Shown piece by piece: positions 7,276 through 15,500 of a DNA stretch of 34,770 nt (position 1 is its first letter; each line of letters opens with the position of its first letter). The stretch is from Hydrogenophaga sp. Lineage in GTDB: Bacteria; Pseudomonadota; Gammaproteobacteria; Burkholderiales; Burkholderiaceae_C. The DNA lies in assembly GCA_018993155.1 (NCBI GenBank), contig JAGKSX010000075.1, forward strand, positions 1 to 34,770, read 5' to 3'. A program made the position numbers and the translations under genes. The notes under the pieces were generated by a model, which was not told the DNA's origin, did not search any database, and saw nothing but the letters and a program-made list of their open reading frames with translations.

Positions 7276-9338
7276 GGTGTCGTCGTCTGGGCCAACAGGC
7301 CGGTGTCGATCGGAAACCGCTGGATGCGCACGCCGGTGGCCTCGCGCACCGCATTGGCGATCGCCGCCGCCGTGGCCACGATGGCGGTCTCGCCCGCCCC
7401 GCCGGGCGCGCCACCCGCCTCCACCAGCACCACCTCCAGCGGCGGAATCTGGTCCAGCGATGGTATCGGTGCTTCGGCAAAACTGCCGGGGCCGATGCGC
7501 GAATCGACCGCCGCCAGCCGGTCGCTCAGCGCCATGCCCAGGCCCCACACCAGGTTGCCCTCGCACTGCGCACGCACCTGGTCGGGGTTGATCACCGTGC
7601 CGCAGTCGTGCGCGCAGACCAGCCTCGCCACGCGCAGCTGGCCGCGCGCGTCCACCGCCACCTCGGCAACCACGCCCACGTAGCTCAGCTGCTTGTAGAT
7701 GCCGCAGGCCACGCCGCGCCCGCGGCGCAGGCCCGGCACGTCGGGCGGCAACGCACCAGCCCGCGCCTGCACCGCGCGCAGCACGCGCGCCAGCCGAGGA
7801 TCTTCCGCGTGACGCAGGCGAAACGCCAACGGGTCCACGCCCGCATGACGCGCGCATTCGTCGATGGCCGACTCCATCGCCAACCCATTGGGCCCCGCGC
7901 CCAGGCCGCGCCAGGGCCCGGTGAACACCGGCAGGCGGTTCAGCGCGAACTCGGCTCGCTTGCGCGCGCAGCGGTAGGGCAATTGCGCCCCGCGCGCCAC
8001 ACCCGCATCGGTCACGAAGTCGGTCAGGCGCTGCATCCAGGCCGGCAGGCCCGCGTTGGTGAACAGGATGTGGCTGCTGCCGAACGCATGCCACCACTGG
8101 TCCAGCTGGCCGTCGCGCAGGCGCACGCGGATGCGGTGGCTCGAGGGCGGGCGGTGAAAGCCCTGGCGGAACTCCTGCGCGCGCGTCCATTGCAGCTTCA
8201 CCGGCTGCCGCACCGCCTGCGCGAGCACCGCGGCCTCCAGCTCCACCGTGCAGATCGTCTTGCCCCCGAAGGCCCCGCCCACCCGGCTGCCATGCACGCG
8301 CACGCGGTCTTCGTCCAGCCCCAGGCTTTTGCAGACCACGTCGCGCTGGTAGTACACGTCCTGCGAGCCCACCCAGAGGTCCAGCCCGCCCTCGGCATCG
8401 AAGGCGGCCACCGCCGCGCGCGGCTGGATCGGCGCGTGCGCCGCCAGCGGAATGTCGATGCGCAGGTCCACATCCCACTCACCCTGCGCGTCGATGGCGT
8501 CCTCGTGCACCCGGTACTTGAATCCCCCGTCGGCGAGGTGGCGGTCCACGTCCACCAGGTGGTCAATCTCGGCCTGCCCGAAGCTGCCCTGCGAAAGCCA
8601 GCGCGCCTCCAGCGCCGCCTCGATGCGGTCCAGCGCCCCCGGCGTGCGCGCGACGATGCCGACGCCCTCGCTCGACGCCTGCCGCAGGCGCTCGTCGCGC
8701 ACCAGGGCCACGAAGCCCTTCACCGCGCGCGCGGCGGCCTCGTTCATCGCGCCCAGCGTGGAGGCGCGCTCGGGAGACACCGGCGCGCGCAGCACGCGGC
8801 CGAACAGCAGGCCCGGCAGGCGCACGTCCGCCACATAGACCGGCGCGCCCGTCACGATGGCATGGCCCTGTTCGATCGGCACGGCGCGGCCGACGTGGCG
8901 GCCCCCGGGCTGGAACGCGCGCAGCTGGTCCATGGGCCGTGGCTCGGCCATGCGCTCACCCTGGGTATGGCCCGCCGCCAGCGCCTCGCGCAGCGTGGCA
9001 CAGGCCTGGGCCAGCGGCAGGGCGAAGTCCTTCACCGATTCGCTGCCCACCGTGGCGCGCACGCGCGCCATCTCGCCGGTGTGCGGCAGGCGCAGCGTGA
9101 GCTGGTCCCAGCCGATGCCCAGCTCCTCGCACGCCACCTGCTTGAGCGCGGTGCCGATGTTCTGGCCCATCTCCACGCGCGGCAGCAGCAGCTCGTAGCG
9201 GCCCTCGCGGTGGCGCACCCAGCCCAGCGCGTCCTCGTAGCCCGCCACGGGCCGCTTCGGAATCACCGGCAAGGCGCAGCCGGCGAGAAAGGCCACGCTC
9301 AGCGCGCCGCCGGCCTGGAGGAAGGCGCGCCGCTTCAC
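7272..9338 (-). CDS. Molybdopterin-binding hydroxylase large subunit, IorB/aldehyde-oxidase type
   Basis: This 688-residue protein starts at GTG 9338, overlapping the stop of the [2Fe-2S] gene as GTGA. The N-terminus [11 protein letters not shown] has a twin-arginine-like motif, followed by a hydrophobic stretch and a lipobox LAGC (Cys21), suggesting Tat export and possible lipidation. Family motifs include [46 protein letters not shown] and the C-terminal GGAPGGAGE, whose Glu650 matches the catalytic Glu of xanthine oxidase-family enzymes. The architecture matches IorB of isoquinoline 1-oxidoreductase and related aldehyde dehydrogenases, which pair with a single iron-sulfur subunit and no FAD subunit. 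The true substrate is unknown. No cytochrome c partner gene is adjacent. Confidence 0.9.
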   Translation of the reverse strand: MKRRAFLQAGGALSVAFLAGCALPVIPKRPVAGYEDALGWVRHREGRYELLLPRVEMGQNIGTALKQVACEELGIGWDQLTLRLPHTGEMARVRATVGSESVKDFALPLAQACATLREALAAGHTQGERMAEPRPMDQLRAFQPGGRHVGRAVPIEQGHAIVTGAPVYVADVRLPGLLFGRVLRAPVSPERASTLGAMNEAAARAVKGFVALVRDERLRQASSEGVGIVARTPGALDRIEAALEARWLSQGSFGQAEIDHLVDVDRHLADGGFKYRVHEDAIDAQGEWDVDLRIDIPLAAHAPIQPRAAVAAFDAEGGLDLWVGSQDVYYQRDVVCKSLGLDEDRVRVHGSRVGGAFGGKTICTVELEAAVLAQAVRQPVKLQWTRAQEFRQGFHRPPSSHRIRVRLRDGQLDQWWHAFGSSHILFTNAGLPAWMQRLTDFVTDAGVARGAQLPYRCARKRAEFALNRLPVFTGPWRGLGAGPNGLAMESAIDECARHAGVDPLAFRLRHAEDPRLARVLRAVQARAGALPPDVPGLRRGRGVACGIYKQLSYVGVVAEVAVDARGQLRVARLVCAHDCGTVINPDQVRAQCEGNLVWGLGMALSDRLAAVDSRIGPGSFAEAPIPSLDQIPPLEVVLVEAGGAPGGAGETAIVATAAAIANAVREATGVRIQRFPIDTGLLAQTTTP

Positions 9339-9805
9339 GGGCGGCCCCGCTGCAGCACCACCGCGCGCTGCACACCGGCGCGGATGCGCTGCTGCGTGCC
9401 ACAGCGGCACAGGTTGCCCGCCAGCGCTTCGTCCACGCGCGCCGGGCTCGGGGCCGGGTCCTGCCGCAGCAGGGCCACGGTGGCCATGATCTGGCCCGCC
9501 TGGCAATAACCGCACTGCGGCACGCGCTCGTCCAGCCAGGCCTGCTGCACCGGGTGCAGGCCACCGTCCCGGCCCGCCAGCCCCTCGATGGTCTCCACGG
9601 CTTGGTTCTGCACCGCGCTCACCGGCAGCAGACAGCTGCGCTGCGCCTGGCCATCGAGCAGCACCGTGCAGGCGCCGCACTGGCCCATGCCGCAGCCGAA
9701 CCTGGTGCCGACCAGGCCCAGGTGTTCGCGCAGCACGGCGAGCAGGGTCTCGTCCTGCCAGTCGGGGTGGATGTTGAACCGCTGGCGGTTCACGAGGATG
9801 TTCAT
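9335..9805 (-). CDS. [2Fe-2S] subunit of molybdenum hydroxylase (IorA type)
   Basis: This 156-residue protein starts at ATG 9805, with GGAG 8 bases upstream. The N-terminal plant-type ferredoxin fold has Cys38, Cys43, Cys46 and Cys58 (CGMGQCGAC), and the C-terminal helical domain has QCGYCQAGQ and NLCRCG, giving Cys98, 101, 133 and 135, so two [2Fe-2S] clusters. It passes electrons from the molybdenum site of the next gene product to an acceptor. It has no signal peptide, so if the large subunit is exported by Tat this subunit would be carried along with it. It is the first gene of a three-gene operon with stop/start overlaps. Confidence 0.93.
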   Translation of the reverse strand: MNILVNRQRFNIHPDWQDETLLAVLREHLGLVGTRFGCGMGQCGACTVLLDGQAQRSCLLPVSAVQNQAVETIEGLAGRDGGLHPVQQAWLDERVPQCGYCQAGQIMATVALLRQDPAPSPARVDEALAGNLCRCGTQQRIRAGVQRAVVLQRGRP

Positions 9806-9897
9806 GGCAAGGCTCCGTTGGGGTGGTGATGCCGCACTGTCCCAGCCGCCGCGCCGCGCGTCTTGAAGATTCGCGCCATGCGGTGCTGGGGCAGAAT

Positions 9898-9912
9898 GCG
9901 GCCATGGGCCGC
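9898..9912. promoter_or_regulatory. Perfect dyad in the divergent iorA-like/MFS control region
   Basis: GCGGCC-ATG-GGCCGC is a 6-bp perfect inverted repeat around 3 bases, roughly in the middle of the 249-base space between the divergent iron-sulfur subunit gene and the MFS gene. In such GC-rich DNA short GC dyads arise easily by chance. An operator for the AraC-type regulator or another factor is only a possibility. No convincing -35/-10 pair was found around it. Confidence 0.2.
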
Positions 9913-10054
9913 GCACAGCCGGCCCGATCCCCGCCGCGGGCCCCACCCAGCCCGTTGGCGCATGACTCCTGTTGAACCCGGCACGAGCAGATCACGGTCG
10001 CGCAACCGCACGGCCCCCGGCGATTTGTCCTTTCAGCCCAGGCGTTCAACCCCC

Positions 10055-11242
10055 ATGCAGACCACGGCCTCCCCGCGCCTCTCCGTCCTCATCGCCCTCT
10101 CGGCGCTGGCGATCCTGCCGCTCAACATGTTCGTGCCCTCGCTGCCGAACATCGCGCGCGACCTCGGTGCCGACTTCGCGCTCGTCAACCTCGCGGTGGC
10201 TGGCTATGCGATCGCCACCGCCGTCGCGCACCTGGTCGCGGGCGCCATGTCCGACCGCTTCGGCCGCAAGCCCGTGGCGCTGGCCGCGCTGGCGATCTAC
10301 ACCCTCGCTTCCATCGGCTGCAGCCTGGCCACCGACATCGCCACCTTCCTGGTGTGCCGCATGTTCCAGGCCACCGTCATCGCCGGCTACGCCGTGTCCC
10401 TCGCGGCCATTCGCGACACCTCGGACGAAGGCGGCGCCGCCAGCCGCATCGGTTATGTCTCCTCGGCCTGGGCCGTGGCGCCCATGATCGGGCCCACCGT
10501 GGGCGGCCTGCTCGACAGCGCCTTCGGCTGGCGCGCCAACTTCGTCGCCTTCGCCGTGCTCGGACTCGCGGGCCTGTGGCTGGTGGCCTTCCACCTGAAG
10601 GAGACCAACCACCACCGCACCGCCTCCTTCGCCCTGCAGCTCAAGGGTTATGGCGAGCTGGGCCGGTCGCCACCGTTCTGGGCCTATGCCCTGTGCATGG
10701 CCTTCGGCATCGGCACGCTGTACGCCTTCCTCGGCGGCGCGCCCCTGGTGGCGGCGCAGCTGGGCGGCTTGTCGAGCACGGCGCTGGGCGCCTACATGGG
10801 CATGGTGCCTGCGGGCTTCATGCTGGGCAGCTACATCGTGGGGCACACCAGCTCCAGGCACGCGCCGACCCGGTTGATCCTGATTGGCCGCCTGCTCACG
10901 GCCGTGGGTCTGCTGGTGGGCCTGGTGCTGCTGGCCTCGGGCCTCACGCACCCGCTCGCCTTCTTCGGCCCGTGTGTGTTCGTGGGCCTGGGCAACGGCC
11001 TGACCATGCCGGCGGCCAATGCGCGCATCCTGTCCCTGCGCCCGCACCTGGCGGGCACGGCCTCGGGCCTGGCTGCTGCGGTGACGGTGATCGGTGCCGG
11101 CATCGTCGCTTTTCTTGCCGGCCTGGTGGTCAACGCATCGAACGCTCACGTGGCTGTGCTGGCGGTGATGTGGGCCAGCTCGCTGCTGTCGCTGCTCGTG
11201 GCCCTGTTCATCGTGCACACCGAACGCGAGCGCAAGGTTTAG
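10055..11242 (+). CDS. MFS transporter, drug:H+ antiporter (Bcr/CflA-like) family
   Basis: This 395-residue protein has twelve hydrophobic segments. The start ATG 10055 gives a normal N-terminus MQTTASPRLSVLIALSALAIL; the longer frame upstream is not membrane-like. Signatures are the loop motif GAMSDRFGRKPVAL (motif A, near residues 63-76), the early LNMFVPSLPNIARDL typical of Bcr/CflA and DHA1 exporters, and the motif C-like AVAPMIGPTVGGLL. It probably exports small toxic or drug-like compounds using the proton gradient. It diverges from the IorAB-like operon, so it could export a compound related to that enzyme, but nothing shows this directly. Confidence 0.9.
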   Translation: MQTTASPRLSVLIALSALAILPLNMFVPSLPNIARDLGADFALVNLAVAGYAIATAVAHLVAGAMSDRFGRKPVALAALAIYTLASIGCSLATDIATFLVCRMFQATVIAGYAVSLAAIRDTSDEGGAASRIGYVSSAWAVAPMIGPTVGGLLDSAFGWRANFVAFAVLGLAGLWLVAFHLKETNHHRTASFALQLKGYGELGRSPPFWAYALCMAFGIGTLYAFLGGAPLVAAQLGGLSSTALGAYMGMVPAGFMLGSYIVGHTSSRHAPTRLILIGRLLTAVGLLVGLVLLASGLTHPLAFFGPCVFVGLGNGLTMPAANARILSLRPHLAGTASGLAAAVTVIGAGIVAFLAGLVVNASNAHVAVLAVMWASSLLSLLVALFIVHTERERKV

Positions 11243-11680
11243 GCCGTATGCCGCTCGATGAATGCCCTGGCCTGTGACGGCCGGGTGATCTCCGTCCACT
11301 TCAGGCCCGCGCAACTTGCGCTGGTTGGCCTCGGTGCCGCTGCGCCGCTCTTCAGGCCATCTGCCGAGGGCCCGACTGCCTGTGGGAAGCGCGCTGGTCG
11401 TGTGGCGTGTCGTCGGGCTGTTCCAGCGCCATGCGCGATGGGCCCGGTGGCCGCAGGGGTTGACCCTGGCGTGCTTGATGACCGGCGTGGTTGCCCTTGC
11501 GGGGCAGGTTGAAGTGGTATTGCGGTGATTGCATGCGGGTCTCCGGATCTCGAGTTCGAAGTATTCGCCTGCGCCTTCTGGCCGTCTGTTGGGTAGCCCA
11601 CAAACCAACCACCGGGAACCAAGGAAATTGCGGCCAGTCTGCCCCCTGGGCCGCCGCCATCGGGCGGCTGGCCGGTGGGT
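11243..11680. other. Gene-poor interval with one doubtful small ORF
   Basis: 438 bases lie between the MFS gene and the convergent lipoprotein gene. They hold the small minus-strand ORF listed separately and a GC hairpin at 11653-11668 (GCCGCC/GGCGGC, no T-run). The minus-strand frame that stops at 11239 ends in a natural-looking stretch (WTEITRPSQARAFIERHTA), which raises the possibility that a degraded gene spans 11239-11534 with frameshifts. Nothing else was recognised. Confidence 0.4.
11352..11534 (-). CDS. Small hypothetical ORF, possibly a frameshifted gene remnant
   Basis: 60 codons starting at ATG 11534, with a well-placed GGAG ribosome site 6 bases upstream. The product begins MQSPQYHFNLPRKGN and is then rich in Gln, Pro, Arg and His, which is typical of reading GC-rich DNA out of frame. 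The first ~15 residues look natural, and another frame further on (ending at 11239) also looks natural. A frameshift somewhere after ~11490 would explain both. I do not recognise the product. It could also be chance. Confidence 0.3.
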   Translation of the reverse strand: MQSPQYHFNLPRKGNHAGHQARQGQPLRPPGPSRMALEQPDDTPHDQRASHRQSGPRQMA

Positions 11681-12244
11681 TCAGGGCAGGGGCGGCAGCA
11701 GGCCGCCCAGGTCGTCCATGGTGACGCGCGTGCGCTCCTGCGGGGGCCGTGGTGCCGTTGGCGCCGCGATCTCGGCGCTGGCCACAGGCACCACGCCGGT
11801 GTCGGAGCCCGGCGTCGGCAGGTCTTCCTTCTGGTCGCGCCGATCGAACAGAAGCGCTTTGCCGTACACCAGCTGCACCCAGGTGGGGTAGGTGTAAGCC
11901 GTGCCCTGGTTGTGGTCGATGACCGCGCCAATGCCGCCACCGATGAGGATGTTGCCGAACATGCCGGCATTGGCCCGCGAAATGGCCTTGGCAGTGGCAG
12001 CCTTGTGCTCGGGGTGGTTGCACTCGATGTTCATGTCGTCGTTCGACCGGCGCACGAGCGTGCTCACGCCCGACTTGACCGAGGCACTGCCACGGTCGTT
12101 GGTCCACTTGCAATCGGCACCCGCCACGAGTTGGCCGCTGGCGGTCTTGGTTTCGATGGTCATCGGATGGGTGTTCTCGTTCATCACGGAGGCACAACCC
12201 GTACCGGCCAGGCAGGCGACAAGGATCGCGGTTCGCTGAAACAT
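11681..12244 (-). CDS. Hypothetical outer-membrane-type lipoprotein
   Basis: This 187-residue protein has a short N-terminal signal (MFQRTAILVACLAGTGCAS). Lipidation is likely at Cys17 (GTGCAS), although the residues before it are not the ideal lipobox and Cys11 (LVAC) is an alternative. After it come a compact domain with two further Cys (ADCKW and IECNH) that could pair, a Gly-rich hydrophobic segment GGGIGAVIDHNQGTAYTYP, and a Pro-rich, acidic C-terminal tail of about 45 residues. The core resembles a widespread uncharacterised proteobacterial lipoprotein family with a glycine-zipper-like segment. The ribosome site GGAG lies just upstream of the ATG. The function is unknown. Confidence 0.8.
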   Translation of the reverse strand: MFQRTAILVACLAGTGCASVMNENTHPMTIETKTASGQLVAGADCKWTNDRGSASVKSGVSTLVRRSNDDMNIECNHPEHKAATAKAISRANAGMFGNILIGGGIGAVIDHNQGTAYTYPTWVQLVYGKALLFDRRDQKEDLPTPGSDTGVVPVASAEIAAPTAPRPPQERTRVTMDDLGGLLPPLP

Positions 12245-12434
12245 CGAGCTCCTTCAAGTGGCGTTGAAGCCCAAAATGTAACCGCGCTGTTACGCCCTGC
12301 CGGCGGTGCGCGCATGCGTACTTACCCCAGGGCGCAGGCACCGGCTTTGCCGGGGCGCCCATCCCTCCCTTAACGCAGGCCCTGAGAAGCGGTAAGGTGT
12401 GCGCCCTCTTGTTCAACGCCCAAGGAGACCCGGA

Positions 12435-12914
12435 ATGATCCCCAAGAACACGATCTGCCTCTGGTTCGACCGCGACGCTCTGGACGCCGCGACCTTCTAC
12501 GCCAAGACCTTCCCCGACAGCGCGGTCGGCGCGGTGCACCGCGCGCCGGGCGACTACCCTGCCGGCAAGGAGGGCGACGTGCTCACGGTGGAGTTCACTG
12601 TGGCGGGCATTCCCTGCATCGGGCTCAACGGCGGCCCGGTGTTCCAGCACGATGAGGCCTTTTCCTTCCAGATCGCCACCGACGACCAGGAGGAAACCGA
12701 CCGTCTGTGGAACGCGATCGTGGGCAACGGCGGTCAGGAGAGCGAGTGCGGCTGGTGCAAGGACCGCTGGGGCCTCTCGTGGCAGATCACGCCGCGCACG
12801 CTCACCGAGGCCTTCACCGGCCCCGACCGCGCGGCGGCCAAGCGCGCCTTCGACGCCATGATGACCATGAAGAAGATCGACGTGGCCGCCATCGACAAGG
12901 CGCGGCGGGGCTGA
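12435..12914 (+). CDS. VOC-family protein (PhnB / 3-demethylubiquinone methyltransferase-like fold)
   Basis: This 159-residue protein starts at ATG 12435, with AAGGAGA 7 bases before it. The sequence fits PF06983-type vicinal oxygen chelate proteins: ICLWFDRDALDAATFYAKTFPDS at the start, GGPVFQHDEAFSFQIATDDQEETDRLWN in the middle, then GWCKDRWGLSWQITP and the closing AFDAMMTMKKIDVAAIDKA. Proteins of this group are small metal-binding or metal-less VOC dimers, often of unknown substrate despite methyltransferase-like names. The gene stands alone and ends 4 bases before the convergent GntR gene. Confidence 0.92.
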   Translation: MIPKNTICLWFDRDALDAATFYAKTFPDSAVGAVHRAPGDYPAGKEGDVLTVEFTVAGIPCIGLNGGPVFQHDEAFSFQIATDDQEETDRLWNAIVGNGGQESECGWCKDRWGLSWQITPRTLTEAFTGPDRAAAKRAFDAMMTMKKIDVAAIDKARRG

Positions 12915-12918
12915 GGCC

Positions 12919-13617
12919 TCACACGCTCAGGAGGCTCGCGGGGATGCCGCTGACGAATTCGGCGAAGTCCCGTCCACCGATCGCGATGTGCTCGGACATG
13001 GCCTGCCACGCGGCGGCCTCATCGCCATTTGCAATGGCGAGCGCGACCGCCTGGTGCTCTTCCACGGACCGTTGCATGCGCCCTGGCGAATCAAAGCGAT
13101 TGCGGGTGTAGCCCGCGGTTTTGGTGCGCATCTGGCGAACCTGCTCTTCCAGCAGTTCGTTGTGGGATGCGGCCCAGATGGCGCGATGGAACCCGTCGTT
13201 CGCGGCCTCGTACGTGCGCGCGGTGCCATCGGCCGCAATGCGGCGTCCCTGCTCCAGTGACGCCAGGATGGCTTGCCGCTCTGCGGCGGTCGCCCTTCTG
13301 GCGGCCAGCCTGGCGGCGGTCGCCTCCAGCTCGGCGATCAGCTCCAGGATGTCGCGCAAGCGCTGCAGCGACAGCTTCGGGATGGTGACGCTGCTTCGGG
13401 CTTCGTTGACCGCGAAACCCTGCGCCACCAACTGCAGGAACGCTTCGCGCACTGGTGTGCGGGACACACCGAACCGCTCGCACAGCAGCTTTTCGTCCAG
13501 AGGTTCCCCGGGGCGGAGTGCGCCCGACGCCAAGTCTTCAAGGATCGCCAGGCGCACTTGCTCGGCGAACGTGCGCGCGCCTTTCGTGGGCTCGGCCACT
13601 TGCATGGTTGTGCTCAT
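12919..13617 (-). CDS. GntR-family regulator with FCD domain
   Basis: This 232-residue protein has an N-terminal winged helix-turn-helix at about residues 16-75, with LRPGEPLDEKLLCERFGVSRTPVREAFLQL matching the GntR consensus in segments. The C-terminal FCD all-helical ligand-binding domain includes LIAELEATAARLAA, a central NDGFHRAIWAAS and the final HxAxA-like EHQAVALAIANGD and MSEHIAIG, whose Asp/His residues usually bind a metal and a carboxylate ligand. It diverges from the tctC-crotonase-caiB operon with only 44 bases between, so it almost certainly represses that operon and is released by a pathway acid. The start could also be the Met at residue 5. Confidence 0.93.
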   Translation of the reverse strand: MSTTMQVAEPTKGARTFAEQVRLAILEDLASGALRPGEPLDEKLLCERFGVSRTPVREAFLQLVAQGFAVNEARSSVTIPKLSLQRLRDILELIAELEATAARLAARRATAAERQAILASLEQGRRIAADGTARTYEAANDGFHRAIWAASHNELLEEQVRQMRTKTAGYTRNRFDSPGRMQRSVEEHQAVALAIANGDEAAAWQAMSEHIAIGGRDFAEFVSGIPASLLSV

Positions 13618-13655
13618 TTAAATATACTGAAGTCGATCGTAAATATATTAGGAGA
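13617..13655. promoter_or_regulatory. Compact AT-rich divergent promoter/operator between gntR and the Bug operon
   Basis: The 44 bases between the two starts hold the direct repeat TAAATATA at 13619-13626 and 13640-13647, spaced 21 bases (two helical turns), in otherwise GC-rich DNA. Each copy could serve as a -10 region, one per direction. A GGAGA ribosome site (13651-13655) follows for the plus-strand gene. A GntR dimer bound here would control both directions. The exact operator is not certain. Confidence 0.5.
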
Positions 13656-13661
13656 CTCTCA

Positions 13662-14648
13662 GTGAATATTCTAAAACAAGCGGTCGCTGCCGCCACCCTG
13701 GCGGCCGGCTTGGCCTTGCCTGGCCATGCCGTGTCCGCCACAGGCCCTCAGTGGGTGCCGACCAAACCCATCAAACTGATCCTGGGTTACACCCCGGGCG
13801 GCGCGGCGGACGCCACCGCGCGCGAAATCGCCGGGGTCATGGAAAAAATCCTGGGGCAACCCATGGTCGTGGACTACCGCCCCGGTGCGGCGGGCTCCAT
13901 CGGGGCCGAGGCCGTCGCGAACGCGGCACCCGATGGCTACACGGTGGGCCTCATCGACAGCGCCCCACTGACCATCATCCCGACCACGCGCAAGGTGCCT
14001 TACGACCCCGTGACCGGCTTTGCCTACGTGGGCGTGGTCGCGCAATCGCCCTTGGTCATCCTGGTGAACCCCATGCTGCCCGTGCGCACGCTGCCGGAGT
14101 TGATTCAGCTGGTCCGCAAGAAGCCCGGCTCGTTGAGCTTCTCCACCTCAGGACTGGGGAGCATCCACCAGATGTCCGCGGAACTGCTGAAGGCCGAAAC
14201 CGGCACCTTCATGACCCATGTGCCTTATCGGGGTGCGGCCCCCGCCCTCAACGACCTGATGGGCGGCCAGGTGGAGGTGTCGTTCGCGACCATCGCGCCC
14301 GCCATCCCGATCGTGCAGAGCGGCAGGGCGCGCGCCATCGCCGTGACCTCGGATCGCGAAGTGCCGTCGTTCCCAGGGGTCAGACCCGTGTCTCAACAGG
14401 GCGTCCCAGGCTATGACGCCCAGGGCTGGTTTGTGATGGCCTTGCCCAAGGGCACGCCGCAACCGGTGATCGAGCGCTTGAACGCGGCGCTGAATGAAAC
14501 CCTGAACACACCCACCGTAAAGGACAAGCTCGTCGGTTTCGGCAACGACATATCGGCAAGCACGCCCAACGCGGCCTCGCTGCTGGTGAAGAGAGACTTC
14601 GAAAAATGGGCTCGCGTGGTGCGTGTGCAGCAATTGAAGTTCGAGTGA
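13662..14648 (+). CDS. Bug/TctC-family tripartite tricarboxylate transporter substrate-binding protein
   Basis: This 328-residue protein starts at GTG 13662, 6 bases after GGAGA. It has a signal peptide (NILKQAVAAATLAAGLALPGHAVSA), so it is periplasmic. Bug-family features are KPIKLILGYTPGGAADATAR near residue 33, the Gly-rich YRPGAAGSIGAEAVANAAPDGYTV, PYDPVTGFAYVG, HVPYRGAAPALNDLMGGQVEV and GVPGYDAQGWFVMALPKGTPQPV. Bug receptors bind carboxylated solutes. The membrane partners TctA/TctB are not here, which is common because these receptors are far more numerous than the permeases in Burkholderiales. It is the first gene of the GntR-controlled operon and probably senses or delivers the acid degraded by the next two enzymes. 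Confidence 0.94.
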   Translation: MNILKQAVAAATLAAGLALPGHAVSATGPQWVPTKPIKLILGYTPGGAADATAREIAGVMEKILGQPMVVDYRPGAAGSIGAEAVANAAPDGYTVGLIDSAPLTIIPTTRKVPYDPVTGFAYVGVVAQSPLVILVNPMLPVRTLPELIQLVRKKPGSLSFSTSGLGSIHQMSAELLKAETGTFMTHVPYRGAAPALNDLMGGQVEVSFATIAPAIPIVQSGRARAIAVTSDREVPSFPGVRPVSQQGVPGYDAQGWFVMALPKGTPQPVIERLNAALNETLNTPTVKDKLVGFGNDISASTPNAASLLVKRDFEKWARVVRVQQLKFE

Positions 14649-14682
14649 ACCGCATTCCCCTCCCCCGTCTGAAAGCCCCCTC

Positions 14683-15495
14683 ATGTCCATCCACCTTGAA
14701 TCCGCCCCCACCGCCACCGCGCTCACCCCTCAACCGCCCGAGTTGAACGTGGATGGCGCGGTCGCCACCATCCGCCTGCGCCGGCCCGCCACGCACAACC
14801 GCATCGAACCCGATGACGTGGGCGTGATTTCCCGCTACCTGAGCGATCTCAACGGCATGCCCGCGGTGCGCGTCATCGTGTTCCAGAGCGAGGGCAAGAG
14901 CTTCAGCTCGGGCTTCGATCTGACGCGGCTGGGCACGGCCGCAAACGCCAATGGAAAGGCCGGCGAGAACCCGTTCGAACAACTCTGCGACGACATCGAA
15001 AATGCGCGGGCGGTCACCATCGCCCGGCTGCATGCGCCGGTCTATGGCGGGTCCACAGACCTCGCCCTGTCGTGCGATTTCCGCCTCGGCGCTCAAGGCA
15101 TCCGCATGTTCATGCCGGCGGCCCGCCTCGGGTTGCACTACTACGGCCGGGGCATCCGCCGCTGGGTCACCCGGCTGGGGCTGGGCGGCGCGAAGAAGCT
15201 GTTCCTCACCTCAAGAACGATCGACGCCGCCGAGATGCTGCGGATCGGCTACCTCGACGCCTTGGTGGCACCCGAAGAACTGGACGCTGAGCTGCAGCGC
15301 TGGATCGGCGATCTGCTGGCCATGGCCCCCATTCCGCTGGTGTCCATGAAGAAGGTGCTCAACGAGACCGGCCGGCAGGAGTACGACGAGGCGACCGCCA
15401 CCCAGGCCTTTCTGCACAGCCTGGGCACAAGCGATCTCCGGGAAGCCTTGGCGGCCTTCGCTGAAAACCGCCCCCCCGTGTTCAAGGGCGCCTGA
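14683..15495 (+). CDS. Crotonase-superfamily protein (enoyl-CoA hydratase/isomerase-like)
   Basis: This 270-residue protein has a crotonase fold: VIVFQSEGKSFSSGFDL (residues 65-80) and HAPVYGGSTDLALSCDFRLG (117-136), which build the oxyanion hole (Gly123 region) for the acyl-CoA thioester. The two glutamates that hydrate enoyl-CoA in the classical enzyme are not conserved: the Glu144 position is Asp126 and the Glu164 position is Ala146 (FMPAARLG). It may therefore be an isomerase, dehalogenase, hydrolase or ring-cleaving member rather than a hydratase. It lies 34 bases after the Bug receptor gene and 5 bases before the CoA-transferase gene, so its substrate is probably the CoA thioester made by that transferase. 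Confidence 0.88.
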   Translation: MSIHLESAPTATALTPQPPELNVDGAVATIRLRRPATHNRIEPDDVGVISRYLSDLNGMPAVRVIVFQSEGKSFSSGFDLTRLGTAANANGKAGENPFEQLCDDIENARAVTIARLHAPVYGGSTDLALSCDFRLGAQGIRMFMPAARLGLHYYGRGIRRWVTRLGLGGAKKLFLTSRTIDAAEMLRIGYLDALVAPEELDAELQRWIGDLLAMAPIPLVSMKKVLNETGRQEYDEATATQAFLHSLGTSDLREALAAFAENRPPVFKGA

Positions 15496-15500
15496 CCGAC

